A stretch of 15,826 nucleotides of DNA from Caldifarciminota bacterium 4484_100 (GCA_002049785.1 MUKB01000006.1:1-15826), one strand, 5' to 3'. Shown: positions 7,795 through 15,529, counted from the stretch's first letter. A program made the numbers and translations. Notes: generated by a model from the letters alone, not told the origin.

Positions 7795-8458
7795 AGCATA
7801 AGCTGCCTGAATTCAGCTGTATGCGGGAAAATCCTTAGAGCCTTGACTACGAGGTTAAAGTTATTAACCCGTAAAAATGTCAAGGATTGGATAATCCGCA
7901 GGAAATTCTGCTGAAGCAGAAGATCCTCAGAGGCCATACGCTGAGCATTTAGTTCCTTAGGAGGTATTATGAAACTCAGTGAGGACTGGATTATAGGTTT
8001 TGTTGACGGTGAAGGATGTTTTCATATATCAGTTCTCAGGCATCCTGAAATGAATACAGGATATCAAGTTCTTCCTGAATTTACAGTTGTCCAACACGAA
8101 CGGGACAAGCAAATTCTTTATGCCTTAAAATCCTACTTCAAATGCGGTGTTGTGCGAAAAAATCGTGGTGACCGATGGTGCTATCGAATTCGTAAACTCA
8201 GCTGTCTTGAAACTCTATGCAACTTCTTCAGCAAACACCCTTTAAAGACGAAGAAGAATGTTGATTACATAAAATTCCGACGGATTATTCAAGATATGAT
8301 ACAGGGAAAACATCTTACGAAGGAAGGTTTGAAGAAGATTATTAAAACCGCTATGACAATGAATACCGCAGACAGAAAGAAACTTCTCCAAATCAAACAA
8401 AACCTGGGAATTAAATGAAGAGATGGTCCACACCATAACGAAAGTTATGGAGTATGTG
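7795..8458 (+). ncRNA. Group I self-splicing intron in 23S rRNA, E. coli position 1931
   Basis: The 23S sequence runs ...CCTAAGGT, breaks off, and resumes AGCGAAATTCC, placing the insertion after U1931. P1 reads directly: exon AGGT plus intron AGC (7791-7797) pairs with GCTGCCT (7802-7808) over an ATAA loop, with the required U-G pair at the 5' splice site. P3 is 7814-7822 with 7936-7943, bulging one T. P4 is TGCGGG (7822-7827) with TCCGCA (7895-7900). The P6 hairpin is 7906-7921 with a TGAA loop. P7 is GGCCAT (7932-7937) with ATGGTC (8423-8428). P8 is 11 bp (7946-7956 with 8407-8417) and holds the ORF in its loop. P9 is CCATAAC-GAAA-GTTATGG (8433-8450). The last base is the expected G (8458). 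The intron also starts with AGC, so GCT (7802-7804) can pair with the 3' exon as P10. Exact edges of P3/P7 are by eye. Confidence 0.93.
7969..8418 (+). CDS. LAGLIDADG homing endonuclease encoded in the 23S intron
   Basis: This 149-residue protein carries one LAGLIDADG motif (IIGFVDGEG, residues 8-16); Glu15 sits where I-CreI has its metal-binding Asp20. A single motif means it should act as a homodimer. Downstream features typical of the family are VVQHERDKQIL, a YFKCGVV turn, YRIRKL, and the FFSKHPLKTKK and HLTKEGL segments. Its expected role is to cut intron-less 23S genes at the 1931 junction so that repair copies the intron in. It has a strong AGGAGG (7959-7964) four nt before the ATG. 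The frame lies wholly inside the P8 loop except for its last codons, which form the 3' strand of P8. It appears intact, with no stop or frameshift, which suggests recent activity. Confidence 0.92.
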   Translation: MKLSEDWIIGFVDGEGCFHISVLRHPEMNTGYQVLPEFTVVQHERDKQILYALKSYFKCGVVRKNRGDRWCYRIRKLSCLETLCNFFSKHPLKTKKNVDYIKFRRIIQDMIQGKHLTKEGLKKIIKTAMTMNTADRKKLLQIKQNLGIK

Positions 8459-8756
8459 AGCGAAATTCCTTGGCGGGTAAGTTCCGTCCTGCACGAATGG
8501 TGTAACGACTAGAGCGCTGTCTCGACGAGGGGCCCGGCGAAATTGTAGTGGCGGTGAAGATGCCGCCTACCCGTGATAGGACAAAAAGACCCCGTGAACC
8601 TTTACTGCAACTTGCTATTGGATCTTTGCTGAACATGTGTAGCATAGGTGGGAGGCTTTGAAGCCTCGGCGTCAGCTGGGGTGGAGCCGCCAGTGAAATA
8701 CCACCCTTGTTCTGTCAGGGGTTCTAATCCGCTATGTGGAATAGCGGAGACAGTGG

Positions 8757-8808
<52 letters not shown>

Positions 8809-8951
8809 CCAAAGGTTCCCTCAGTCCGGTCGGTAATCGGACATTGAGTGTAAGGGCATAAGGGAGCCTGACTGTGAGGCCGACAGGCCGAGCAGACAGG
8901 AAACTGGGGCCTAATGATCCGGTGGTTCCGTGTGGAAGGGCCATCGCTCAG

Positions 8952-8987
<36 letters not shown>

Positions 8988-9013
8988 GGCTCGAGAGTTC
9001 ATATCGACGGCCC

Positions 9014-9054
<41 letters not shown>

Positions 9055-9100
9055 GACAAGGTCCCAAGGGTTGGTCTGTTCGCCCATTAAAGCGGTACGT

Positions 9101-9133
<33 letters not shown>

Positions 9134-9260
9134 ACTCTATCCATCACGGGCGTAGGAGACTTGAGAGGAGCTGTCCTTAGTACGAGAGGACCAGGATGGA
9201 CGGACCTCTGGTGTACGAGTTGTTGCGCCAGCAGCAGCGCTCGGTAGCTATGTCCGGAAG

Positions 9261-9293
<33 letters not shown>

Positions 9294-9441
9294 CACCTTA
9301 AGATAAGGTCTCCCGTTCCTTAGGTGGCAACACCAAAAGGACCTGAAGACTACCCGTAGATGACGGGTTATATAGGCCACAGGTGTAAGTGCAGCAATGC
9401 ATTGAGCCGAGTGGTACTAATCAGTCGTGCGACTTGGATTT

Positions 9442-9450
9442 CCTTCCGCC
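9442..9450 (+). other. Right arm of 23S rRNA processing stem
   Basis: CCTTCCGCC is the exact complement of 5735-5743 and starts just after the 3' end of mature 23S. It shows that 23S is released from a precursor separately from 5S, which follows 24 nt later. Confidence 0.75.
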
Positions 9451-9473
9451 ATCTTTTTAAAATTTCAAAAAAT

Positions 9474-9591
<118 letters not shown>

Positions 9592-9645
9592 TTTTTTATT
9601 TGTGGAGAAGATTTTTCAGATATTTCTCTGATTGAAAAACCGTTG

Positions 9646-9755
9646 GTCATTGAGTCATTGGAAAATCGATAGTTATTGAGTCATTAAGTCATTGGGAAAT
9701 CGATAGTCATTTAGTCATTAAGTCATTGAGTAATTATGTCATTGGTAAATCGTTC
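9646..9755. repeat. Modular repeat array, every unit starting with GTCATT or a close variant
   Basis: The stretch divides without remainder into 8-mers of the type GTCATTRA and 18-mers of the type GTCATTGG-N-AAATCGATA. The order is 8 (9646), 18 (9654), 8 (9672), 8 (9680), 18 (9688), four 8-mers (9706-9737), 18 (9738-9755). Variants include GTTATTGA and GTAATTAT. The next bases, from 9756, again start GTCATT and belong to the following REP-like element. No coding potential is seen. Confidence 0.75.
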
Positions 9756-9890
9756 GTCATTCCGAACTTGTTTCGGAATCTCAATCTTTTCAACCAGATA
9801 AACCAGAAAAACGAGAGAAACAAGAAAAACCAAAGGAACCAGAGATGCTGAAATGATACTGAGATACCTCAGCACAGGATTCAGCATGAC
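9756..9890. repeat. REP-like palindromic element with opposed ends and internal 9-bp tandem units
   Basis: The left end (9756-9782) begins GTCATTCCGAAC and folds back on itself as ATTCCGAA/TTCGGAAT, ending in ATCTC. The right end, read on the minus strand from 9890, begins GTCATGCTGAATCC and ends CAGCATCTC: a diverged copy in opposite orientation with a longer hairpin arm. Between them, read on the minus strand, are six consecutive 9-mers close to TCTGGTTTN (+ coordinates 9790-9843). Translated, such ends give the phrase IPKQVRNDE that litters spurious ORFs in repeat-rich bacterial genomes. It resembles a REP/BIME or small non-autonomous element; no transposase is nearby. Confidence 0.6.
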
Positions 9891-10083
9891 AAGATAAAAC
9901 CATTTCGAATTTAAAAAGAATGTCGTCCTGCTTTTATCATATCTTGACCCGTTATCTTTTTGTTCAACATCTTGTATCATAACATAAATATCCAAATAAA
10001 ATATAAATTAACGCCCGATATTCCATAAGATTTATCCTTCTTATCAGGCACAGATTTTGCATATAATTATTGTGGAGCTTATG
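9891..10083. other. Gene-free AT-rich stretch
   Basis: No gene, RNA or strong repeat is seen here. A TATAAT at 10062-10067 without a good -35 box lies just ahead of the next gene and would start transcription about ten bases before its ATG. Confidence 0.4.
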
Positions 10084-10626
10084 ATGAGATACTTAATAAC
10101 CATACTAATCATTACAATCCCGGCCCTGGGTGGACGATTGGGGTTTATGTTTGCAGGTGGTGGTGAGTATCAAGAGAACTATCGCTCAATTACCTTAGAA
10201 AACTCAGCTGAACTATTCTACGGAGCAAAGTTTGCGGTATCAACCCAGGCCTTACCCAATGTCTATTTAGAACCGAGTCTACTCTACTTTAATAATCCAC
10301 TGCTCAAAAACTCTGCAGGTGGTATCGGGGTGAGGCTCAATATCCAACCCCGTTTGGGAAGATTCTTTCTGGCACCCTCATTTGGGGTTGAAGGGGATAT
10401 CCTCTTTTACAATAGTGTTGATCTCGCTGACCAGGTGGCAGCAGGTCAGTTAAAAGAATACATCGAAACCTCACATCCAAAATTGATGGGAGCAGGCTTT
10501 GCCGGACTCAGCCTGTTTTTGGGCAGGTCGGTCTCCATAGACTGCAACTATCAATATCACCAGATCTCTCCCCAGTTCGGAATCGAAATGGTCTGGGCTG
10601 GAATCTCTTATTATATCAACTGGTAG
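10084..10626 (+). CDS. Outer-membrane beta-barrel-like protein, secreted
   Basis: From the ATG at 10084 this is 180 residues with a signal peptide ([17 protein letters not shown]). The mature part has glycine-rich alternating strands such as [37 protein letters not shown] and a final SYYINW, broken as in a small OMP_b-brl-type barrel. The C-terminal Trp fits outer-membrane insertion signals. GGAG lies six bases before the chosen start; ATGs at 10057 and 10081 are less well placed. Its 3' end overlaps the convergent activator gene by 11 bp. It is similar in style to the 5133-5591 protein but not clearly homologous. The ligand or role is unknown. Confidence 0.75.
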   Translation: MRYLITILIITIPALGGRLGFMFAGGGEYQENYRSITLENSAELFYGAKFAVSTQALPNVYLEPSLLYFNNPLLKNSAGGIGVRLNIQPRLGRFFLAPSFGVEGDILFYNSVDLADQVAAGQLKEYIETSHPKLMGAGFAGLSLFLGRSVSIDCNYQYHQISPQFGIEMVWAGISYYINW

Positions 10627-12118
10627 ATTCTTTCTTATACTGATGCAGGAGACGGGAAAGATATGAAGGCTGGATCTTGAGGATCCTGCTTGCCCGGGTC
10701 TGATTCCCCCCACACTGTTTAATGGTCTCAAGGATATAGTTAATCTTAAACCTCTTCACCGCCTCTTTCAGCCCGAGTCCAAATTGTATAGCAGGCTCAG
10801 GTGCAGGATGCGGGAGCATCAAGCAGTCAAGACCGAGTTTGGTCGAGGTCGCAAGCACAACCGCCCGTTCAATCACATTCTGGAGTTCTCGCACATTGCC
10901 GGGCCAGGGATATTCCAGAAGTTTTTCCATTGCAGGTTGACTAATCTCTTTTATGGGTTTATTCATTTCCCGGGCAAAGATTTCAAGAAAGTGTTGGGCA
11001 AGGACAGGGATATCGTCTTTTCTCTGTCTCAGGGGTGGAATTGATATAGGAAAGACATTCAACCGATAATAGAGGTCTTCACGAAACTTATTCTCTTTTA
11101 TCTTTTCCTGAAGATTCTGATTTGTCGCTGCAATGATTCTCACATCCACCTTTATTGTCTTTGTTCCACCCAGCCGTTCAAATTCCCGTTCCTGAAGAAC
11201 CCTCAGAAGTTTAATCTGAGTCTCCAGAGCTAAATCGCCAATCTCGTCGAGGAATATCGTGCCTTTATGGGCAAGTTCAAACCTGCCTTTGTGGGTTGTA
11301 GTAGCACCGGTAAATGCACCCTTTTCATAACCAAAGAGTTCACTCTCCAGTAAAGTGGCCGGGATTGCAGCACAGTTTACCGCGATAAAAGGTCCGGGTC
11401 TTTTACTCAAGCGATGGATAAAGCGGGCGATCAGTTCCTTGCCTGTGCCGTTTTCACCCTGGAGTAAGACCGTAGTATTACTTGAGGCAACTTTGGTTGC
11501 AAGTTCCAGCACCTTCTGAAACTCAGCACTCTTTGAGACGATTGCATAACGGGCATCTACCTCACTCTTTAATAGTTTTTGAACCTCTTTGACTTCTAAG
11601 TGAAGCTGGGCGTTCTGTATTACCTGGGCCGCCTGCAGGGCGATGATTATTAAAAGCTCCCGGTCTTCTTCGGTCCAGCCCTGGTCCGGGATTTTATTCA
11701 AAACCTCAATTACGCCGATCGTCTTGCCGGCAATAATTAGCGGTGCTGCTATTATCGAGCGGGTGATAAATCCGGTTTTTTCATCAATATTGGGATAAAA
11801 TTCCCGTTCTTTTTTAGTATCATTTACTATCCTCACCTTACCGGTGCGCACACAGGCACCAGCAATACCCTTATCAATCGGCACGGTAAGGTTCTTCACC
11901 TGGTTTGCAGCCTTGCCGGTGGCACTCGCAAAATAGAGTTCATTTGTGGTCTCATCAAGCAATAGTAAAGAGCTCGCCTCGGCCTTGAGCAGACGCTTGG
12001 CACTATCAATAATTATCTCAAGAATCTTGGGAAGCTCTAAGGTCGAAGACAAAGAGCTTGCCATCTGAAATAAGGTTTCAAGTTCTTCCCGGCCGATCTT
12101 CTTAATAAGATTTTCCAT
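10616..12118 (-). CDS. Sigma54-dependent transcriptional activator (GAF - AAA+ - Fis HTH)
   Basis: The 500 residues contain a GAF sensor domain (about 28-172), a short coiled linker, a sigma54-interaction AAA+ domain with Walker A GENGTGKE (221-228), the polymerase-contacting GAFTGA loop (267-272), Walker B TIFLDE (287-292) and the [10 protein letters not shown] segment (403-412), then a Fis-type helix-turn-helix (about 467-491, [11 protein letters not shown]). The intact GAFTGA means it should activate sigma54 holoenzyme by ATP hydrolysis. The GAF domain probably senses a small molecule or redox state, as in NifA/NorR/FhlA-type proteins; the signal is not evident. No sigma54 promoter was found nearby, so targets lie elsewhere. 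Start: ATG at 12118, immediately behind a strong -10 box and without a Shine-Dalgarno. Confidence 0.93.
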   Translation of the reverse strand: MENLIKKIGREELETLFQMASSLSSTLELPKILEIIIDSAKRLLKAEASSLLLLDETTNELYFASATGKAANQVKNLTVPIDKGIAGACVRTGKVRIVNDTKKEREFYPNIDEKTGFITRSIIAAPLIIAGKTIGVIEVLNKIPDQGWTEEDRELLIIIALQAAQVIQNAQLHLEVKEVQKLLKSEVDARYAIVSKSAEFQKVLELATKVASSNTTVLLQGENGTGKELIARFIHRLSKRPGPFIAVNCAAIPATLLESELFGYEKGAFTGATTTHKGRFELAHKGTIFLDEIGDLALETQIKLLRVLQEREFERLGGTKTIKVDVRIIAATNQNLQEKIKENKFREDLYYRLNVFPISIPPLRQRKDDIPVLAQHFLEIFAREMNKPIKEISQPAMEKLLEYPWPGNVRELQNVIERAVVLATSTKLGLDCLMLPHPAPEPAIQFGLGLKEAVKRFKINYILETIKQCGGNQTRASRILKIQPSYLSRLLHQYKKESTS

Positions 12119-12152
12119 CCCCTGAGTATAGTGTAAATATCAATAATGTCAA
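12119..12152 (-). promoter_or_regulatory. Promoter of the sigma54 activator gene, predicted leaderless
   Basis: On the minus strand, perfect TTGACA (12152-12147), a 16-nt spacer and TATACT (12130-12125) are followed by six bases (CAGGGG) and the ATG. The usual start distance puts +1 on the A of the start codon. Confidence 0.7.
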
Positions 12153-12166
12153 GGGAAAGGCAAATT

Positions 12167-12193
12167 TTGGCTATAAGATTGAGCCTTTATAAT
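12167..12193 (+). promoter_or_regulatory. Possible promoter of the iron-sulfur operon
   Basis: TATAAT (12188-12193) with a weak -35 TTGGCT (12167-12172) at 15 nt. The transcript would start near 12200 and include the GGGGAG motif. No clear IscR-type operator palindrome is visible. Confidence 0.35.
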
Positions 12194-12228
12194 AAACTTT
12201 TATGTAAAAGGGGAGTCTAAATATTGTA

Positions 12229-12648
12229 ATGTCTACCAAAACAGTAGGTTTTCTCAGACCTTCTACCAAGGCCAGGTACGGGTTGAGGCTGGTGCTGGCA
12301 CTTGCCCAATCCCAAGGGAAGACCCTTCCATTAAGCAAACTCTCAAAATACCTTGGGGTTTCAAAGAAATATTTAGAAAAGATAGCCCGTATCCTTAAGG
12401 AGCAGGGTATAATTGAAGCAACCAGGGGTATTAATGGTGGTTACCGATTGATCCCAAAACCATCACATATCAACCTGCTCAACTTGCTTTCGATTCTTGA
12501 ATCAAGGTCGGTCCTGGACCAATGTTTTGTCCAGGAATGTCCAAAAATTGACCGGTGTCGTGCTGGCGATTTCTGGAGAAAACTTGAAAATGATATCGCT
12601 CGATTTCTTGACAAAACAACAATTGCGGATATTATAAAGGAGGTGTGA
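12229..12648 (+). CDS. Rrf2/IscR-family transcriptional regulator
   Basis: The 139 residues match the Rrf2 family: winged helix opening with STKARYGLRLVLALA (12-26), recognition helix VSKKYLEKIARIL (44-56), and wing TRGINGGYRL (65-74). Cys99, Cys104 and Cys110 (C-x4-C-x5-C) sit where IscR binds its [2Fe-2S] cluster, so it probably senses iron-sulfur status. It is first in an operon with a cysteine desulfurase and scaffold, the place IscR occupies in isc operons, so autoregulation is likely. There is a ten-residue extension before the usual start. The ribosome site GGGGAG is 13 nt from the ATG, unusually far; no better start codon is available downstream. Its stop overlaps the next ATG (TGATG). 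Confidence 0.88.
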   Translation: MSTKTVGFLRPSTKARYGLRLVLALAQSQGKTLPLSKLSKYLGVSKKYLEKIARILKEQGIIEATRGINGGYRLIPKPSHINLLNLLSILESRSVLDQCFVQECPKIDRCRAGDFWRKLENDIARFLDKTTIADIIKEV

Positions 12649-13799
12649 TGATCTATCTCGATTATAATGCAACTGCGCCAACAGACCCAAGGGTGATTGA
12701 GGCGATGAGGACATATTTTGCTGAACTATATGCAAACCCCTCTTCAATCCATACACCCGGACAAAAGGCAAAACAGGCGGTTGAGCATTCACGGGAGGTT
12801 CTGGCAAATTTTTTGAATGCCAGACCAGAGGAGGTCTATTTTACCTCGGGTGGGACTGAGGCGGATAACCTTGCGATAAAAGGCTTGGCATTTGCTCAGG
12901 ATAAGAGAAAAAAGATTATCTACTCGAGCATTGAGCACCATGCAGTTATGAATACCTGTAAATATATGTCGAAGTTCGGTTATGAGATTATATCGGTACC
13001 GGTGGATAGATATGGGGTGGTGGACCTCAATTTTATTGAAGAGAAGACCGATGAAGATACCCTGATTATCTCAGTAATGCATGCCAACAATGAAGTAGGA
13101 ACCATTCAGCCGATAAGAGAGATTGCCCAAATCGCCCATAAATATGGTGCAGTTTTTCATACCGATGCGGTTCAGACCGTTGGTAAAATCGATATTGATA
13201 TTATGGAACTGGAAGTTGATATGCTCTCTCTATCCGGACACAAATTTTATGGACCAAAAGGTGTTGGTGCGTTGATTGTCAAGAAGGGGATAAAATTTGA
13301 CGCGTTATTACACGGCGGGCATCATGAGAGAAATCACCGGGCCGGGACCGAGAATGTGCCAGGGATTGTGGGGCTGGCAAAGGCCTGTGAATTAGCCCAG
13401 GCTGAAATCCCGGATGAAGAAAAAAGACTGAAAGAGTTAAGAGATAGGCTCTGGCAGGGGTTAAATTCACAGATATCAGAAATCCAGCTCAATGGCCATC
13501 CAGAAAAAAGGCTTGCCAATACCCTCAATTTCAGTGTCAAGTATGTTGAAGGAGAATCATTAATTTTGAGCCTCAATGCAGAGAGTATCTGCGCCTCAAC
13601 CGGTTCTGCCTGTTCTTCTGGTTCCTTAGAACCATCCCATGTGCTACTTGCAATGGGGATTCCAGCTGAGATAGCCCATGGTTCATTGAGGTTCTCCTTA
13701 GGAAGATGGACAAAACCTGAAGAGATTGAAAAGGTCATCGATGTGCTGCCTGGGATCGTCGAGAAACTGAGGCAGATGTCTCCGCTCTATAAAAAATGA
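12648..13799 (+). CDS. iscS: Cysteine desulfurase (NifS/IscS, class I)
   Basis: This is a 383-residue PLP enzyme that removes sulfur from cysteine and passes it as persulfide to the scaffold. Visible features are the N-terminal YLDYNATAP, the TSGGTEADN turn (66-74), the EHHAV histidines (96-100), HANNEVGT (145-152), the PLP lysine Lys199 in SLSGHKFYGPKG, RAGTEN (231-236), and the catalytic Cys322 in the long class I loop STGSACSSG. ATG at 12648 has AGGAGG four nt upstream; a GTG at 12645 is too close to it. The stop overlaps the start of nadA. The nifS-next-to-nadA arrangement is known from other bacteria, where the desulfurase serves NadA; here a scaffold gene lies in the same operon, so it could serve both. 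Named iscS rather than nifS only by family similarity. Confidence 0.95.
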   Translation: MIYLDYNATAPTDPRVIEAMRTYFAELYANPSSIHTPGQKAKQAVEHSREVLANFLNARPEEVYFTSGGTEADNLAIKGLAFAQDKRKKIIYSSIEHHAVMNTCKYMSKFGYEIISVPVDRYGVVDLNFIEEKTDEDTLIISVMHANNEVGTIQPIREIAQIAHKYGAVFHTDAVQTVGKIDIDIMELEVDMLSLSGHKFYGPKGVGALIVKKGIKFDALLHGGHHERNHRAGTENVPGIVGLAKACELAQAEIPDEEKRLKELRDRLWQGLNSQISEIQLNGHPEKRLANTLNFSVKYVEGESLILSLNAESICASTGSACSSGSLEPSHVLLAMGIPAEIAHGSLRFSLGRWTKPEEIEKVIDVLPGIVEKLRQMSPLYKK

Positions 13800-14701
13800 T
13801 GATCGAAGAGATAAGAAGGTTAAAAAAAGAGTTGAACGCAGTTATTCTTGCCCATAACTATCAGGTTCCTGAAGTTCAGGATATTGCCGATTTTGTCGGT
13901 GATTCCCTGGATCTGGCAAAAAAGGGTGCAGAGACCGAAGCTTCAATCATTGTCTTCTGTGGTGTCAGGTTTATGGCTGAGAGTGCAAAAATTCTTGCTC
14001 CGGAAAAGACCGTGCTTCTACCGGTCAGGGATGCTGGCTGTGCATTGGCGGATATGGTGGATGAAGATAACCTTAAAAGATTAAAAATGGAAAATCCCGA
14101 TGCTGCTACGGTCTGTTATGTAAATACGACCGCGCGAACCAAGGCCTTGTGTGATTACTGCTGCACCTCGGCCAATGCCCTGGCAGTTGTCCAATCTATT
14201 CCAGAAAAGAAGATTATCTTTGCTCCGGACCAGAATCTTGGCCACTGGGTTAAAAGCCAGACGGATAAAGAGATAATCCTCTATCCTGGGTTCTGTTATG
14301 TTCACAAAAAGATAAAAAAAGAGACGATATTAAAGATAAAAGGTGTATATCCTGATGCTGAAGTCTTAATACATCCCGAGGTTGATCCAAAAACCCTGGA
14401 GCTTGCTGATTATGTCCTTTCGACAAACGGTATGGTAAAGCGGGTAAAGGAATCCCGGTCAAAGAGGTTTATTATCGGAACTGAATCCGGTCTAATCCAT
14501 AGGCTCAAAAAAGAGAATCCTGAGAAAGAGTTCTTCTCGGCAGGTAACGCCTTAGTGTGTATTGATATGAAGAAGATCGGGCTTGGTGATATATTATGGG
14601 CATTGACCAAAAAAGAATATGAGATAGAAGTTGAGCCTGAAATAATCGAAAAGGCAAAGGCCGCCTTACAAAAGATGGTTGAAATTCAAAGGGACACCTA
14701 A
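13796..14701 (+). CDS. nadA: Quinolinate synthase A (4Fe-4S enzyme)
   Basis: The 301-residue protein condenses iminoaspartate with dihydroxyacetone phosphate to quinolinate, the NAD precursor. It needs a [4Fe-4S] cluster with an open iron site. The three ligands characteristic of the family are present: Cys82 (RDAGCALAD), Cys167 (YPGFCYVH) and Cys255 (ALVCIDMKK). Other hallmarks are AVILAHNYQVPEVQD (15-29), GDSLDLAKK (35-43), APDQNLGHW (143-151), HPEVDP (193-198) and STNGM (209-213). Extra cysteines occur in CDYCC (119-123). ATGs at 13796 and 13799 are both possible; neither has a Shine-Dalgarno, and translation is probably coupled to the desulfurase gene it overlaps by four bases. nadB and nadC are not in the window. 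Confidence 0.95.
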   Translation: MMIEEIRRLKKELNAVILAHNYQVPEVQDIADFVGDSLDLAKKGAETEASIIVFCGVRFMAESAKILAPEKTVLLPVRDAGCALADMVDEDNLKRLKMENPDAATVCYVNTTARTKALCDYCCTSANALAVVQSIPEKKIIFAPDQNLGHWVKSQTDKEIILYPGFCYVHKKIKKETILKIKGVYPDAEVLIHPEVDPKTLELADYVLSTNGMVKRVKESRSKRFIIGTESGLIHRLKKENPEKEFFSAGNALVCIDMKKIGLGDILWALTKKEYEIEVEPEIIEKAKAALQKMVEIQRDT

Positions 14702-15106
14702 ATGGAAGAGGTCGGCAAGGTAGTGAAAAAAGAGGACGGAATAGTGGTAATCCAGATTCCCATCAGTGAACACTGCTCCCGCTGTGCAATGTCAAAGGTC
14801 TGCTTTGCCTCGGAATCGGATTTTCGAAATATCCGGGCAAGGAATTTAATTGATGCGAAGATTGGTGATACAGTAAAGTTGAATATCCCGACACACAAAA
14901 GGGTTTTTCTCTCTTTTGTTGTATTCGGCCTTCCCATCTTTACTGGAATTATCGGGATATTGATCGGCCAGGGTTCTGGAAACCTGGGAACCGCTATTGG
15001 TGCCTTAACTGGACTGGGTATAGGTCTTGCAATTGTAAAATTGGTGGACCTATTCTGGGGTAAAAAGCAACTTCCCCGGGTAATTGAAGTCTGCAAGGAG
15101 CAATGA
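14702..15106 (+). CDS. RseC/MucC-family membrane protein with Cys motif
   Basis: The 134 residues have a soluble N-terminal part with CSRCAMSKVC (C-x2-C-x5-C, from Cys25), the same cysteine spacing as E. coli RseC. Two membrane helices (about 69-88 and 94-114) follow, then a short basic tail. In E. coli, RseC is tied to sigmaE control and, with the Rsx/Rnf complex, to reduction of the SoxR cluster, so a redox or iron-sulfur link is plausible. It starts immediately after the nadA stop and runs into the IscU gene, which places it inside an iron-sulfur operon. Neither rnf/rsx nor sigmaE genes are visible. The family call is good; the function is inferred. Confidence 0.75.
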   Translation: MEEVGKVVKKEDGIVVIQIPISEHCSRCAMSKVCFASESDFRNIRARNLIDAKIGDTVKLNIPTHKRVFLSFVVFGLPIFTGIIGILIGQGSGNLGTAIGALTGLGIGLAIVKLVDLFWGKKQLPRVIEVCKEQ

Positions 15107-15447
15107 TGGAATACTCACAAAAGGTGATGGAACATTTTATGAATCCAAAGAATGTTGGAGAGATTGTAAATCCAGATGGGGTGGGAACCTGTGGAAATCC
15201 GGTATGCGGTGATTTGATGACCTTCTATATAAAGGTTGAACCAAAGACCGATGACTTAAACTCCGCCCGGATTGTTGATATTCGATTCAAGACCTTCGGC
15301 TGTGCTGCAGCGATTGCTGTGGCATCTATGGCCAGCGAGATGGTAAAGGGCAAGACATTATCCGAGATAAAAAATCTCACCAGAAATGAGGTGGCAGAAG
15401 AGCTGGATGGACTGCCTCCAATCAAACTACACTGCTCAAACCTCTAA
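15106..15447 (+). CDS. iscU: Iron-sulfur cluster scaffold IscU/NifU N-domain, C-terminally short
   Basis: The 113-residue scaffold receives sulfur from the desulfurase and iron to build [2Fe-2S]/[4Fe-4S] clusters. The three ligand cysteines are present: Cys34 in GNPVCGD (with Asp36), Cys66 in KTFGCAAAIA, and Cys110 in the final KLHCSNL. An additional Cys29 precedes the first. Typical IscU/NifU proteins continue ~15-20 residues after this point as the terminal helix (AxxAIxxAIxDY); here the stop follows HCSNL directly, and no other frame restores that helix. The ATG at 15106 is five nt from AAGGAG and is preferred over 15103. It is the last gene before the operon terminator. The identity is firm; whether the shortened form is fully functional is open. 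Confidence 0.9.
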   Translation: MEYSQKVMEHFMNPKNVGEIVNPDGVGTCGNPVCGDLMTFYIKVEPKTDDLNSARIVDIRFKTFGCAAAIAVASMASEMVKGKTLSEIKNLTRNEVAEELDGLPPIKLHCSNL

Positions 15448-15529
15448 GGAAAATGAATAGGATTTTATTTAACTGTATCAAAGCTATTTTTATTGACTTC
15501 TGTGATTCTATTTATTCAACCTTTATTAG

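Noticed and set aside
9646..9755. CRISPR array
   Set aside because: Units are 8 and 18 bp without unique spacers of constant length, and no cas gene is near.
9723..9995. 90-codon minus-strand frame in the repeat region
   Set aside because: Its sequence is the translation of the 9-bp units and the REP-like end (LVFLV repeats, IPKQVRNDE), not a real protein.
12295..12312. Sigma54-type promoter (TGGCAC followed by TTGC)
   Set aside because: The two elements are adjacent instead of five bases apart, and the site is inside the Rrf2 coding sequence.
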